A stretch of DNA of 64,000 bases from Flavobacterium sp. 1355 (GCF_017833415.1 NZ_JAFICC010000007.1:1-64000); one strand, 5' to 3'. Shown: positions 1 through 8,406, numbered from the stretch's first letter. A program made the numbers and translations. Notes: generated from the letters alone by a model not told the origin.

Positions 1-5
1 GGGTG

Positions 6-35
6 CAAAAGTAGCACCTTTATTTACATTTACAA
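6..35 (-). promoter_or_regulatory. Outward-facing promoter at left edge
   Basis: On the minus strand there is TTG (33-35), a 19-nt spacer and TACTTTTG (6-13). This matches the flavobacterial TTG / TANNTTTG promoter. It reads off the left end, so its gene lies outside the window. The 13 bases at 1-13 are identical to those at the rpsU promoter (53311-53323). Confidence 0.65.
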
Positions 36-152
36 GGGTTTTTATTATATAATTTCAATCTTTTTTATAAGTTACTGGTCTGATGGTTTTTATAATGAAA
101 AGTTTTTTTGAGTATTTTGAAATTATGGCTGGTTTTGCCTGTTCGCCGTGCT

Positions 153-184
153 TTTTGCCACAAAGGCACCAGGACGCAAAGTTT
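153..184 (+). repeat. Dispersed intergenic repeat, copy 1
   Basis: A segment beginning TTTTGCCACAAAGGCACC and ending GCAAAGTTT matches, with a few changes, the reverse complement of 10766-10796 just before the KdpD-like gene. No real gene overlaps it. The rest of 36-330 is low-complexity sequence with further short repeated words such as GCGAAGTCGCAAAG; I see no gene there. Confidence 0.55.
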
Positions 185-330
185 GCTTTTTCCCTTTTTA
201 TTCGGCTTTACTTGTTTTTCAAAGCGACACAAAGCTGGATTTTCCTTGATTGTGTTTGGTTCTCGCAAAGTCGCGAAGTCGCAAAGCCTCACTTTTTCTT
301 CCTCAAAACGGATTATCTTCTTCTGAAAAC

Positions 331-424
331 AGCTCCCCTAGCCCCGATAGTAGTGGAAATCCTTTTGTGTCTCGTTTCTTTAACGAGACACAAAAGATTG
401 GAACGGATAGCGGGATTAGCTCCT
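331..424 (+). ncRNA. Structured intergenic element, copy 1 (Flavo-1-like candidate)
   Basis: The core reads GCCCCGATAG...GGAAATCC, then a 13-bp perfect stem (362-374 with 384-396), then GATTGGAACGGATAGCGGG and GCTCCT. The flanks CCCG/CGGG and AGC/GCT can also pair. A second copy at 9294-9378 keeps the flanks but has a different hairpin tip that is still paired; a divergent third copy lies on the minus strand at 19911-19987. Changed sequence with kept pairing suggests a folded RNA. It may correspond to the Rfam class Flavo-1, which I recall only by name and could not check. Confidence 0.45.
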
Positions 425-435
425 GATTAAATTAG

Positions 436-533
436 AGGTTTCAGGTTTCAGGTTTCAGGTTTCAGGTTTCAGGTTTCAGGTTTCAGGTTTCAGGTTTCAG
501 GTTTCAGGTTTCAGGTTTCAGGTTTCAGGTTTC
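436..533. repeat. Tandem heptamer array (AGGTTTC x14)
   Basis: Fourteen perfect consecutive copies of the 7-mer AGGTTTC fill exactly 98 bases, with no spacers or mismatches. This is a minisatellite and not a CRISPR array, because there is no unique spacer. It lies in gene-free DNA directly after the structured element at 331-424. Confidence 0.97.
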
Positions 534-607
534 AATAAATAGTAATGTTCGCTTTGCTCAGCCTGATAGTTTTTTTTTCTCCTTTATATATATGTGTAAA
601 AAATAAA

Positions 608-634
608 CCTAACAGGTTTTGGAAACCTGTTAGG
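608..634. repeat. 27-bp palindromic repeat, copy 1
   Basis: A near-perfect palindrome with arms CCTAACAGGTTT / AAACCTGTTAGG. An identical 27-base copy lies at 9014-9040, and a half copy at 9231-9244. It is a dispersed extragenic palindrome. Confidence 0.85.
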
Positions 635-670
635 ATGTGAATGGAATTGGTGGGTTACCTTAAAACAAAT

Positions 671-700
671 AATCCCGACTGTTTTGAAACGGTCGGGATT
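671..700 (-). terminator. Hairpin downstream of the LLM oxidoreductase gene
   Basis: The arms AATCCCGAC and GTCGGGATT flank a 12-base loop. On the minus strand the hairpin follows the stop codon at 748 by about 48 nt and is followed by a loose T-rich tract. It may be a terminator or another dispersed palindrome. Confidence 0.5.
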
Positions 701-747
701 TACTCTTATATAATATAGTATAAAAAAACACTCTCTAAGATGTATAC

Positions 748-1752
748 TTAGTTGTTGATACTATCTATTGCTTCTTTTGTAATTTGAATGCTTTTTAGTT
801 TTGCCTGATGATCAAAGATTGGGCTTGTAACCATAAGTTCGTCTATTCTTGCGTAATCAATGAACTTTTTTAAATCGGTTATTAATTGTTCTTTGTTTCC
901 TGTAAAGGTTCCAGCTGTCATCTGATTTACGTGGAAACGTTCTGCTTCATTCATAATATCATCTAACGACGAAACTGGCGGCTGTAATCCTTTGCGGTCG
1001 TTTCTAATTAAGTTAAGAAACATTTGATACAAACTGGTAGATAATAGCTCTGCTTCTTCGTTTGTGTCTGCAGCAATTATATTGACACAAGCCATTGTTT
1101 TGGGTTGGTCTAAATATTCTGAAGGCTGAAAATTTTCGCGATAAAACTCAAATGCCTGAATCATTAGTTTTGGTGCAAAGTGTCCGGCAAAAGCATAAGG
1201 TAATCCGTAAGCTGCTGCTAAAGCTGCGCTGTCCATACTTGATCCCAGGATCCAAATTGGAACTTTTAAACCTTCGGCTGGGAATGCACGTACTTTTCCT
1301 GTTGCGTTTTCGGCTGAAAAATACTCTTGGAGTTTACTCACATTTTGCGGAAAACGCTGTGCCTGATCAAAAAAGTCTTTTCGGATTGCTTCGGCGGTTG
1401 GCTGATCTGTTCCCGGCGCTCTTCCTAATCCTAAATCAATTCGGTTGGGGTAAAGTGTTTCTAAAGTTCCGAATTGTTCGGCAACTACTAAAGGAGAATG
1501 GTTCGGAAGCATGATTCCGCCAGAACCTACGCGAATGTTTTTTGTCTGACTTGCCACATAACCAATCAAAACAACTGTTGCCGTACTGGCCACGTGTGCC
1601 ATATTGTGATGCTCGGCAAGCCAAAATCGTTTGTATCCTAAATTATCTGCTAATTGCGCTATGTCTTTTGTTTTTTGAAATGTTTCTGTGGCATTGCTAT
1701 CCTGAGTGATGATAGCGAGGTCTAATAATGAGATTGAAATTGGGTTTTTCAT
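748..1752 (-). CDS. LLM class flavin-dependent oxidoreductase
   Basis: Predicted cytoplasmic FMN-dependent oxidoreductase of the bacterial luciferase-like superfamily (334 aa), closest in style to the YhbW/group 1 subfamily. Visible marks are the N-terminal ISLLDLAII strand, the FWLAEHHN motif near residue 45, the RVGSGGIMLPNHSP motif near residue 75 and the IDLGLGRAPGTDQ segment near residue 105, spread over a single TIM-barrel-sized chain. The natural substrate cannot be told from sequence. The gene is monocistronic and divergent from the response regulator at 2019, with which it shares a 266-bp intergenic region containing a TANNTTTG-type box (1771-1778) on its own strand. Family assignment is firm; the reaction is open. 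Confidence 0.9.
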   Translation of the reverse strand: MKNPISISLLDLAIITQDSNATETFQKTKDIAQLADNLGYKRFWLAEHHNMAHVASTATVVLIGYVASQTKNIRVGSGGIMLPNHSPLVVAEQFGTLETLYPNRIDLGLGRAPGTDQPTAEAIRKDFFDQAQRFPQNVSKLQEYFSAENATGKVRAFPAEGLKVPIWILGSSMDSAALAAAYGLPYAFAGHFAPKLMIQAFEFYRENFQPSEYLDQPKTMACVNIIAADTNEEAELLSTSLYQMFLNLIRNDRKGLQPPVSSLDDIMNEAERFHVNQMTAGTFTGNKEQLITDLKKFIDYARIDELMVTSPIFDHQAKLKSIQITKEAIDSINN

Positions 1753-1770
1753 ATAAAAAATGCTAGTCTA

Positions 1771-1778
1771 CAAAATTA
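1771..1778 (-). promoter_or_regulatory. -7 box TAATTTTG for the LLM oxidoreductase
   Basis: TAATTTTG on the minus strand, 18 nt upstream of the ATG, fits TANNTTTG. No good TTG -33 element stands at the expected distance. Confidence 0.4.
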
Positions 1779-1972
1779 ACTCATTTATATGGATACGTTT
1801 TGTTTTCTAATGTTAATAGAATTATAATATTTGTAGATACAAGTATTATGTAATTTAATATAAGATTTTAGGAATTGCTTCTATATCAGTTTCATCTTCC
1901 TACTCAAACAACAACAGAAATTATTTGAATCAACAATTTCACATGAAATAAAAAGATAACTAATTTTAAGTC

Positions 1973-1980
1973 TAAATTTG
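1973..1980 (+). promoter_or_regulatory. -7 box TAAATTTG for the sigma-54 regulator
   Basis: TAAATTTG ends 38 nt before the ATG at 2019 and fits TANNTTTG. No clear -33 TTG was found. Confidence 0.4.
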
Positions 1981-2018
1981 TATTTTAAAAACAACTTTCG
2001 ATTTTAGCCTTTCCTCAA

Positions 2019-3362
2019 ATGACGCACAAAATTTTAATTATAGACGACGAAGAAAAACTTAGAAGTCTGCTGGCAAGAATTATAAAATCTGAAGGATTTG
2101 AAGTTTTTGAGGCGAAAGATTTAAAATCGGGTTTTAAAAAACTGGAGCAAACCGAAATTGATGTTGTTCTGTGTGATGTAAAATTACCTGATGGAAACGG
2201 AGTCGATTTTCTTCAAAACATAAAAGGAAGTTTCCCTTTCGTTGAAGTTGTTTTGTTAACTGCTTTCGGAAATATTCCGGATGGTGTTCAGGCGATGAAA
2301 AATGGCGCTTTTGATTATATCGTAAAAGGAGATGATAATGATAAAATTATTCCGCTTCTTTATAAAGCTGTAGAAAAAGTGCAATTGCAGAAAAAAGTTC
2401 AGCAACTCGAAAAACGTATCAACGACAAATATTCTTTTAATACTATTATTGGAAAATCTAAGGGAATTGAACAGATTATTGATCTTGCCAAAAAAGTCGC
2501 CAAAACCGATTCGACTGTCTTACTTACTGGAGAGACCGGAACCGGAAAAGAGGTTTTTGCACAGGCAATTCATGAAAACAGTAATCGTGTTGGCAAATCT
2601 TTTGTGGCTTTGAACTGTAGTACTTTCAGCAAAGAAATTTTAGAAAGCGAACTTTTTGGTCATAAACAAGGGGCTTTTACAGGAGCTTTGAAAGATAAAA
2701 AAGGTTTTATTGAAGAAGCGAATGGTGGCACATTATTTCTGGATGAAATTGGTGAAATGCCAATCGAACTTCAAGCCAAATTATTACGTGTTTTAGAAAC
2801 CAGTGAATATATTATGGTTGGCGACACCACTCCAAAAAAATCAAATTTCAGATTAATTGCTGCAACAAATAGAGATTTAAAAACAGAAAGTGATGAACAC
2901 CGTTTTCGTTCTGACTTATATTTTCGTTTGAATATTTTTGAAATAAAATTACCTCCTTTGCGCGAAAGAGTAAAAGATATTGCGCAAATTACACAGCATT
3001 TTGTTAAGCAATTTTCTGAAAAAACGAATAAAAAAACTTTAGCTATTTCAGATGATTTTCTGCAGAAACTAGAAAATTATTCCTGGCCGGGAAATATCCG
3101 TGAGCTTAAAAATATTATCGAAAGATCGGTTATTCTGAGTAATGGGAATACTTTAACTTCGGATGTGCTGCCTTATGAAATGCAGCATCAACCTGAAAAA
3201 GCAACAAAATCGATGTCGGCTTTTTCGATGCAGAGTATTGAAAAACTGCATATTCAGAAAGTTTTAAATTATACCAAAGGCAATAAGGCTGAAACGGCAA
3301 GATTATTAGAAATTGCAATTGCGACGTTGTATCGAAAGTTGGAAGAGTACGGAATTCAATAA
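2019..3362 (+). CDS. Sigma-54-dependent response regulator (NtrC family)
   Basis: A DNA-binding activator of sigma-54 RNA polymerase, 447 aa. Domains: receiver (about 1-120) with acidic pocket D9/D10 and phospho-acceptor D53; AAA+ ATPase (about 143-370) with Walker A GETGTGKE (171-178), the sigma-54 contact loop GAFTGA (218-223) and Walker B LFLDE (239-243); and a Fis-type helix-turn-helix in the last 45 residues. All key residues are present, so it should be functional. It stands first in the Kdp locus, where many bacteria have an OmpR-type KdpE. Together with the kinase at 12016 it may form the two-component pair controlling kdp; that pairing is inferred from position only. Confidence 0.93.
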   Translation: MTHKILIIDDEEKLRSLLARIIKSEGFEVFEAKDLKSGFKKLEQTEIDVVLCDVKLPDGNGVDFLQNIKGSFPFVEVVLLTAFGNIPDGVQAMKNGAFDYIVKGDDNDKIIPLLYKAVEKVQLQKKVQQLEKRINDKYSFNTIIGKSKGIEQIIDLAKKVAKTDSTVLLTGETGTGKEVFAQAIHENSNRVGKSFVALNCSTFSKEILESELFGHKQGAFTGALKDKKGFIEEANGGTLFLDEIGEMPIELQAKLLRVLETSEYIMVGDTTPKKSNFRLIAATNRDLKTESDEHRFRSDLYFRLNIFEIKLPPLRERVKDIAQITQHFVKQFSEKTNKKTLAISDDFLQKLENYSWPGNIRELKNIIERSVILSNGNTLTSDVLPYEMQHQPEKATKSMSAFSMQSIEKLHIQKVLNYTKGNKAETARLLEIAIATLYRKLEEYGIQ

Positions 3363-3420
3363 TAAATTAAATTCCAATCCAGACAGCTACAGGGATAAAT
3401 TCCAAATTCCTATTTTAAAG

Positions 3421-3579
3421 GTCCAGCGGAGCAAGATGTTTATAGAAGAATGTAATCGGTTTTTAAGTCAAAGCTCCATCGGAGCGACATCTTAATATTT
3501 CCTTATAATTTAACATACCACCCCGATGGGGTTTTTAACGAACGTTGTAATTTCTATAAACATATCGTCCCGCTGGGAC
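3421..3579. repeat. Inverted-repeat intergenic element
   Basis: The imperfect outer arms are 3421-3448 (GTCCAGCGGAGCAAGATG...) and 3552-3579, whose reverse complement reads GTCCCAGCGGGACGATATG; both share TGTTTATAGAA. Inside lie two smaller palindromes, AGCTCCATCGGAGC and CCCCGATGGGG. No coding capacity is visible. It resembles a non-autonomous or extragenic palindromic element. The neighbouring 3363-3420 and 3580-3657 hold no gene. Confidence 0.6.
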
Positions 3580-3657
3580 TTAAATGCCAAAGTTAAATAA
3601 CCTTATCATTTCAATAAAAGCTTATCATTTTGATAGGCTTTTTTTATGCTTAATTTT

Positions 3658-3673
3658 TGGCACGAAACTACAT
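3658..3673 (+). promoter_or_regulatory. Candidate sigma-54 promoter for the kdp operon
   Basis: TGGCACG (3658-3664) is a perfect -24 element. The -12 element expected ten bases after GG is degenerate (TACAT in place of TTGCA/T). It lies about 95 nt upstream of the DUF7674 gene and downstream of a sigma-54 activator gene, which makes it plausible, but the poor -12 half keeps confidence low. Confidence 0.3.
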
Positions 3674-3759
3674 TCCTTTTATTGACAACACTTTAGCTAC
3701 ACCCCAACTTTTTCGGAACATATTTTGGCATAAGGAGAAAGAACAAAAAATTCATTCTC

Positions 3760-4041
3760 ATGAAAACTCAAGTAACCTCAATCTACAAACAAGCCGAACG
3801 CTTTGCCGAGATCACCAAAAAATCTATAATTTCTGGAAATATCGTGCGTGCAAAAAAATGTCTGGCACTTGCAGAACGCTTATTTATTTCCGGAAGTATC
3901 GAAACTAAAAATGCCATTTCAAACGTGTACATTTTCTCTGTTTCTTCTTTTATGGAAGTGCGTCACTGCAACATTTCACATCTTTTCCCTCAAACGCTTA
4001 AAGCGGAATATATCAAACAAGTTAATACTTCGGGCGTATAA
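3760..4041 (+). CDS. DUF7674-like small protein of the kdp locus
   Basis: A soluble 93-aa protein of unknown function, without signal peptide or membrane segment. It appears mostly helical, with a repeated pattern in which ERFAEITKKSIISGN is echoed by ERLFISGSIETKNAISN, and it has Cys51-type and Cys71-type positions (KKCLALAE, VRHCNIS). I recall similar proteins in front of kdp genes in Flavobacterium under the name DUF7674; this is memory, not a search. ATG at 3760 follows a GA-rich stretch. Its place between the regulator and kdpF suggests a role in Kdp regulation or assembly, but no function can be read from the sequence. Confidence 0.75.
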   Translation: MKTQVTSIYKQAERFAEITKKSIISGNIVRAKKCLALAERLFISGSIETKNAISNVYIFSVSSFMEVRHCNISHLFPQTLKAEYIKQVNTSGV

Positions 4042-4086
4042 AGCTCAATCGGTTAATTGTTTAATCGCATGACAATCTAAAATCTA

Positions 4087-4102
4087 TCCCGAAGCCTCGG
4101 GA
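4087..4102. repeat. 16-bp palindrome TCCCGAAGCCTCGGGA
   Basis: A near-perfect palindrome in the gap before the micro-peptide genes, embedded in AAATCTAAA-type filler. Near-identical copies are at 9245-9260 and, inside the end of kdpC, at 8970-8983. Confidence 0.7.
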
Positions 4103-4123
4103 CTAAAATCTAAAATAAATCAT

Positions 4124-4207
4124 ATGATCACTTTTCTTTTACTCGCATTGGCCGTTGTGTTGTTTGCGATTTGTTTTAAATCTGTTGAATTCTTTGAAAA
4201 AATCTAA
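4124..4207 (+). CDS. Putative 27-aa membrane micro-peptide upstream of kdpF
   Basis: An open frame from ATG 4124 to TAA 4207 encodes 27 residues: a single hydrophobic helix (ITFLLLALAVVLFAICF) followed by a charged tail (KSVEFFEKI). It ends three bases before the next ATG, so the two micro-genes look translationally coupled. It has KdpF-like size and shape but lacks the KPEKF ending of the next peptide. It may be a duplicated, diverged KdpF or a separate small subunit. Support is context, spacing and membrane character; no homologue is claimed. Confidence 0.6.
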   Translation: MITFLLLALAVVLFAICFKSVEFFEKI

Positions 4208-4210
4208 ATC

Positions 4211-4288
4211 ATGACAGCACTATTTATTGTTTCAATCGCCGTTTTCGTGTATTTGGTTTATGTATTAATCAAACCTGAAAAATTCTAA
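4211..4288 (+). CDS. kdpF: K(+)-transporting ATPase subunit F
   Basis: A 25-aa single-span membrane peptide starting MTALFIVSIAVFVYLVYVLI and ending KPEKF. The YLVYVLIKPEKF ending is the usual KdpF signature. KdpF is known to stabilise the KdpABC complex in the inner membrane, where its helix contacts KdpA and KdpB. It lies 31 nt upstream of kdpA and 3 nt after the other micro-peptide gene, in the same operon. Confidence 0.85.
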   Translation: MTALFIVSIAVFVYLVYVLIKPEKF

Positions 4289-4319
4289 AATCTAAAATCA
4301 ACAATCTAAAATTCAATAT

Positions 4320-6041
4320 ATGAACACAGAATTATTAGGTATCATAGGTATTTTTCTCCTCACCATTGTTTTAGCAATTCCTTTAGGGAAATATATTGCT
4401 AAAGTTTTTCTGGGAGACAAAACATTACTTGATCCGATTTTCAATCCAATTGAAAAATTTATTTTTAAAATCAGCGGAATTAATCCTGCTGAAGAAATGA
4501 ACTGGAAACAGCACTTAAAAGCACTCTTGAGTGTAAATATGGTGTGGTTCTTTCTCTGCTTTTTTGTTTTGCTTTTTCAGGGATCTTTATTTTTAAATCC
4601 CGACAACAATCCATCCATGACGCCAGATTTGGCATTTAATACGGCTATTTCATTTGTAGTAAACTGTAATTTACAGCACTATTCTGGCGAAAGCGGAATT
4701 TCGTATTTGTCACAGATGGTTTTAATGTTTTTGCAATTTGTTTCTGCTGGTGTCGGAATGGCCGCTGCTGCAATGATTTTTAATGCAATGAAAGAAAGAA
4801 CTACCGATAAGCTAGGAAACTTCTATAACTATTTCATTAAAAGCTGTACTCGTATATTACTACCTCTTTCTACAATTGTAGCAGTTGCTCTATTATTTAG
4901 CGGAACTCCTATGACGTTTGAAGGAAAGGATACCATTACAACTTTACAAGGCGATTCAGTACAAGTTTCACGCGGACCGGCTGCAGCTTTTATTGCTATT
5001 AAACATATTGGTACAAATGGGGGTGGATTTTTTGGAGCCAACTCAGCACATCCATTAGAAAATCCAACTTATTTTACTAATGCGGTTGAACTTTGGGCGC
5101 AATTAATTGTACCGTTTGCGATGATTTTTGCACTTGGATTTTACCTCAACAAAAGAAAATTCTCTTACATCATTTTTGGTGTAATGACGGTTGGTTTTTT
5201 ACTCTTAGTGATTCCAACGATTTCAAGTGAGCTTAACGGAAATCCTGCTATCGAAAAAATGGGAATAGCGCAAACAACGGGAGCAATGGAAGGAAAAGAA
5301 GTTCGTTTTGGCCCCGCCATCTCAGGATTCTGGAGTATTGCTACAACTGTAATTTCTACCGGTTCTGTAAACAGTATGCACGATAGTTCTATGCCGATAT
5401 CAGGAGCGATGGAATTACTTGCGATGATGGTCAACGCCTTTTACGGAGGTTGCGGCGTTGGAATCCTGAACTTTTATATTTTCATCATTCTGGCTGTATT
5501 TATTTCGGGTTTAATGGTGGGTCGAACACCAGAATTTTTAGGTAAAAAAATCGAAGCGCGAGAAGTTAAGATTGCCGCTTTTATTGCCATTCTTCATCCT
5601 TTATTAATATTAGCCGGAACAGCTTTAGCTTCTTATTTTGCTGCAAATGACACGGCAATGGGTTATTGGTTTAGCGGAAATGCTACGGGCTGGTTAAATA
5701 ATCCTGGAAATCACGGATTTTCTGAAATGTTATATGAATATACTTCGAGTGCTGCTAACAACGGTTCTGGTTTTGAAGGTCTGGGAGATAATAATCCGTT
5801 TTGGAATATTACTACAGGAATTGTATTGTTACTAAGCCGCTTCATTCCGATTATTGGGCCATTGGCAATCGCAGGATTACTGGCAAACAAAAAATACATT
5901 CCTGAAAGTGCCGGAACTTTAAAAACGGACACTTCTATTTTTGGAGTTATGGTTTTTGCTGTAATCGCAATTATTGCTGCCTTATCATTCTTTCCGGCGT
6001 TGGCTTTAGGTCCATTGGCAGAATATTTTACACTAAAATAG
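4320..6041 (+). CDS. kdpA: K(+)-transporting ATPase subunit A
   Basis: The K+-binding, channel-like subunit of the high-affinity KdpFABC pump; 573 aa, the usual length, with about ten membrane helices. The four selectivity-filter loops are recognisable: NCNLQHYSGE near residue 118, GTNGGGFFGANSAHP near 230, GSVNSMHDSS near 350 and GGCGVGILNFY near 375. The first loop reads NCNL where E. coli has NTNW, so side chains near the first filter differ. It is followed by kdpB after 153 nt that hold an inverted repeat. Identification is secure. Confidence 0.98.
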   Translation: MNTELLGIIGIFLLTIVLAIPLGKYIAKVFLGDKTLLDPIFNPIEKFIFKISGINPAEEMNWKQHLKALLSVNMVWFFLCFFVLLFQGSLFLNPDNNPSMTPDLAFNTAISFVVNCNLQHYSGESGISYLSQMVLMFLQFVSAGVGMAAAAMIFNAMKERTTDKLGNFYNYFIKSCTRILLPLSTIVAVALLFSGTPMTFEGKDTITTLQGDSVQVSRGPAAAFIAIKHIGTNGGGFFGANSAHPLENPTYFTNAVELWAQLIVPFAMIFALGFYLNKRKFSYIIFGVMTVGFLLLVIPTISSELNGNPAIEKMGIAQTTGAMEGKEVRFGPAISGFWSIATTVISTGSVNSMHDSSMPISGAMELLAMMVNAFYGGCGVGILNFYIFIILAVFISGLMVGRTPEFLGKKIEAREVKIAAFIAILHPLLILAGTALASYFAANDTAMGYWFSGNATGWLNNPGNHGFSEMLYEYTSSAANNGSGFEGLGDNNPFWNITTGIVLLLSRFIPIIGPLAIAGLLANKKYIPESAGTLKTDTSIFGVMVFAVIAIIAALSFFPALALGPLAEYFTLK

Positions 6042-6049
6042 TGCCCAAC

Positions 6050-6130
6050 AAACATAGCCCGTGGTTTCAACCACGGGGGCACAGATTGTAATATGCGTTG
6101 CGCTAGCGGTTGAAACCGCTGGCTATGTTT
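6050..6130. repeat. Nested inverted repeat between kdpA and kdpB
   Basis: The outer arms (6050-6073 and 6105-6130) share AAACATAGCC / GGCTATGTTT. Each arm also holds its own palindrome, GTGGTTTCAACCAC in the left and AGCGGTTGAAACCGCT in the right. The RNA could therefore fold as one long hairpin or as two short ones. It lies in the mRNA between two co-transcribed genes. Confidence 0.8.
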
Positions 6131-6194
6131 TTATCATCTATTTGTTTTCCAACGCATAACATTTAACAAATAACATTTAACTTTTTACAAGAAA

Positions 6195-8228
6195 ATGACA
6201 ACTAATAAATCAACATCATTGTTTGAAAGCAAACAGGTCAAAGAAGCCTTAGCGCAGTCTTTTGTGAAGCTGAATCCAAAACTGATGATCAAAAATCCGG
6301 TAATGTTTACCGTAGAAATAGGAACTGCGATTATGTTTGCCGTTTGTATTTCCATATTAATGGGAGCAACAGATCAGGGCAGTTTTACTTATAATTTAAT
6401 TGTGTTTTTGATTTTACTTGCAACGCTTTTGTTTGCCAATTTTGCGGAAGCTATTGCTGAAGCCAGAGGAAAAGCGCAAGCCGACAGTTTAAGAAAAACA
6501 CGTGAAGAAACTCCGGCCAGACAGATTTTACCTAACGGAGAAATCAAAAATATCAGTTCATCTGAATTGAAAAAAGGAGATATTTTCGTTTGCGAATCGG
6601 GAGATTTAATTGCAACTGACGGAGAAATTATCGAAGGCTTGGCTACTATTGACGAAAGTGCTATTACTGGCGAAAGTGCTCCTGTAATTCGCGAAGCCGG
6701 CGGTGATAAATCTTCCGTTACCGGAGGAACAAAAGTACTGTCTGATAAAATAAAAGTAATCGTAACCTCAGAACCTGGAGAAAGTTTCCTGGATAAAATG
6801 ATTGCTTTGGTTGAAGGTGCCAGCCGTCAGAAAACGCCAAACGAAATTGCTTTGACAATTTTGTTAGCGGCCTTTACCTTAATCTTCGTGATTGTTTGTG
6901 TTACCCTAAAACCTTTTGCAGATTATGCGAATGCACCTATAACGATTGCCGCTTTTATTGCGTTGTTTGTTTGTTTGATTCCAACTACAATTGGCGGTTT
7001 GCTTTCTGCAATTGGGATTGCGGGAATGGACAGAGCACTGCGTGCCAACGTAATTACAAAATCTGGTAAAGCGGTAGAAACTGCCGGAGATATTGATGTC
7101 TTGCTTTTGGATAAAACCGGAACCATCACAATAGGAAATAGGAAAGCAACCAATTTTTATCCTTCAAAAGGCGTTTCAGAAGAAGATTTTATAAAATCTG
7201 CTGTGTTAAGTTCACTGGCAGATGACACTCCGGAAGGAAAGAGTATTGTGGAATTGGCGGGAGCCGAAACTGCCAATAAATTATCAATTGAAGGTGCTAC
7301 TTTAATCAAATTTACCGCAGAAACCAGAACTTCCGGAGTTATTTTAAAAGACGGTACCAATATTCGAAAAGGTGCTCAGGATGCGGCAAAAAACATTGCT
7401 GTTCAGGCAGGAAATAATTTCCCTGAAGATACAGCTCAAAAAGTAATTGATATTTCTACTAACGGAGGAACGCCATTGGTGGTGATAAAAAACAATCAGG
7501 TTCAGGGTGTTATCGAATTGCAGGATATTATTAAAACCGGAATGAAAGAACGTTTTGACCGATTGCGAAAAATGGGTGTAAAAACTGTGATGGTTACGGG
7601 AGATAATCCACTTACGGCCAAGTTTATTGCAGAAGCTGCCGGTGTTGATGATTTTATTGCCGAAGCGAAACCTGAGGACAAAATGAACTACATTAAAAAT
7701 GAGCAAAACTTAGGAAAATTGGTTGCCATGATGGGCGACGGAACTAATGACGCTCCTGCCCTTGCACAAGCAAACGTGGGTGTCGCGATGAACAGCGGAA
7801 CTCAGGCTGCCAAAGAAGCAGGAAACATGGTCGATCTTGATAATGATCCAACGAAATTAATCGAAATTATCGAAATTGGAAAACAGCTTTTAATGACTCG
7901 TGGAACTTTAACTACTTTTTCTATTGCAAATGACGTTGCGAAATATTTTGCCATTGTTCCTGCTCTTTTTATTACTGCGATTCCTGCGCTCCAAGGTTTA
8001 AATATTATGCATTTGCATAGTCCTGAGAGCGCGATTTTATCAGCGGTTATTTTTAACGCGATTATCATTCCGATTTTGATTCCGCTTGCGCTGAGAGGCG
8101 TTGATTATAAACCTATTGGAGCAAGTGCAATTCTTAAAAGAAACTTGTTGATCTACGCTTTAGGCGGATTGATTATTCCATTTATCGGGATTAAATTGAT
8201 TGATTTACTTGTTGCTTTATTTATGTAA
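6195..8228 (+). CDS. kdpB: K(+)-transporting P-type ATPase subunit B
   Basis: The ATP-hydrolysing subunit of KdpFABC, 677 aa, inner membrane. Diagnostic motifs: TGES (158-161), with S161 equivalent to the E. coli serine 162 whose phosphorylation inhibits the pump; CLIPTT in the membrane region; DKTGTIT with phosphorylated D306; KGAQDA in the nucleotide domain; and [10 protein letters not shown] and [15 protein letters not shown] hinge motifs. All catalytic residues are intact. The presence of S161 means the inhibitory serine modification known in E. coli is possible here. Length and motif order match the family closely. Confidence 0.99.
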   Translation: MTTNKSTSLFESKQVKEALAQSFVKLNPKLMIKNPVMFTVEIGTAIMFAVCISILMGATDQGSFTYNLIVFLILLATLLFANFAEAIAEARGKAQADSLRKTREETPARQILPNGEIKNISSSELKKGDIFVCESGDLIATDGEIIEGLATIDESAITGESAPVIREAGGDKSSVTGGTKVLSDKIKVIVTSEPGESFLDKMIALVEGASRQKTPNEIALTILLAAFTLIFVIVCVTLKPFADYANAPITIAAFIALFVCLIPTTIGGLLSAIGIAGMDRALRANVITKSGKAVETAGDIDVLLLDKTGTITIGNRKATNFYPSKGVSEEDFIKSAVLSSLADDTPEGKSIVELAGAETANKLSIEGATLIKFTAETRTSGVILKDGTNIRKGAQDAAKNIAVQAGNNFPEDTAQKVIDISTNGGTPLVVIKNNQVQGVIELQDIIKTGMKERFDRLRKMGVKTVMVTGDNPLTAKFIAEAAGVDDFIAEAKPEDKMNYIKNEQNLGKLVAMMGDGTNDAPALAQANVGVAMNSGTQAAKEAGNMVDLDNDPTKLIEIIEIGKQLLMTRGTLTTFSIANDVAKYFAIVPALFITAIPALQGLNIMHLHSPESAILSAVIFNAIIIPILIPLALRGVDYKPIGASAILKRNLLIYALGGLIIPFIGIKLIDLLVALFM

Positions 8229-8233
8229 AAAAG

Positions 8234-8400
8234 GTTCTAAGGTTCTGAGATGCTAAGGTTCTAAGATTTTCTTCTTAGTCCCTCAGAACCTTAGTCTCTT
8301 AGAACTTTAAAAAAGAACTCAAATTAAAAACACGGACTTTGATTAGTAGCTTCAAAGAAAAAAAAACTTAGAACCTTAGCATCTCAGAACCTTAGAACCT
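8234..8400. repeat. 34-bp perfect inverted repeat between kdpB and kdpC
   Basis: The arms 8234-8267 and 8367-8400 are perfect reverse complements over 34 bases (words AGGTTCTAAGG and GATGCTAAGG), around a 99-base loop with further partial copies of the same words. The right arm ends 6 nt before the kdpC ATG, so a folded mRNA would hold the kdpC start region next to a very stable stem. Confidence 0.95.
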
Positions 8401-8406
8401 CAAAAA

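Noticed and set aside
83..430. Open frames on both strands in 65-430
   Set aside because: They run through dispersed repeats and the structured element, have no protein-like composition and no recognisable domain.
436..533. CRISPR array
   Set aside because: The 7-base unit is far too short and there are no spacers; it is a simple tandem repeat.
3313..3908. Open frames at 3313-3495 and 3657-3908
   Set aside because: The first runs out of the regulator gene in another frame into repeats; the second overlaps the DUF7674 gene in another frame and has no coding character.
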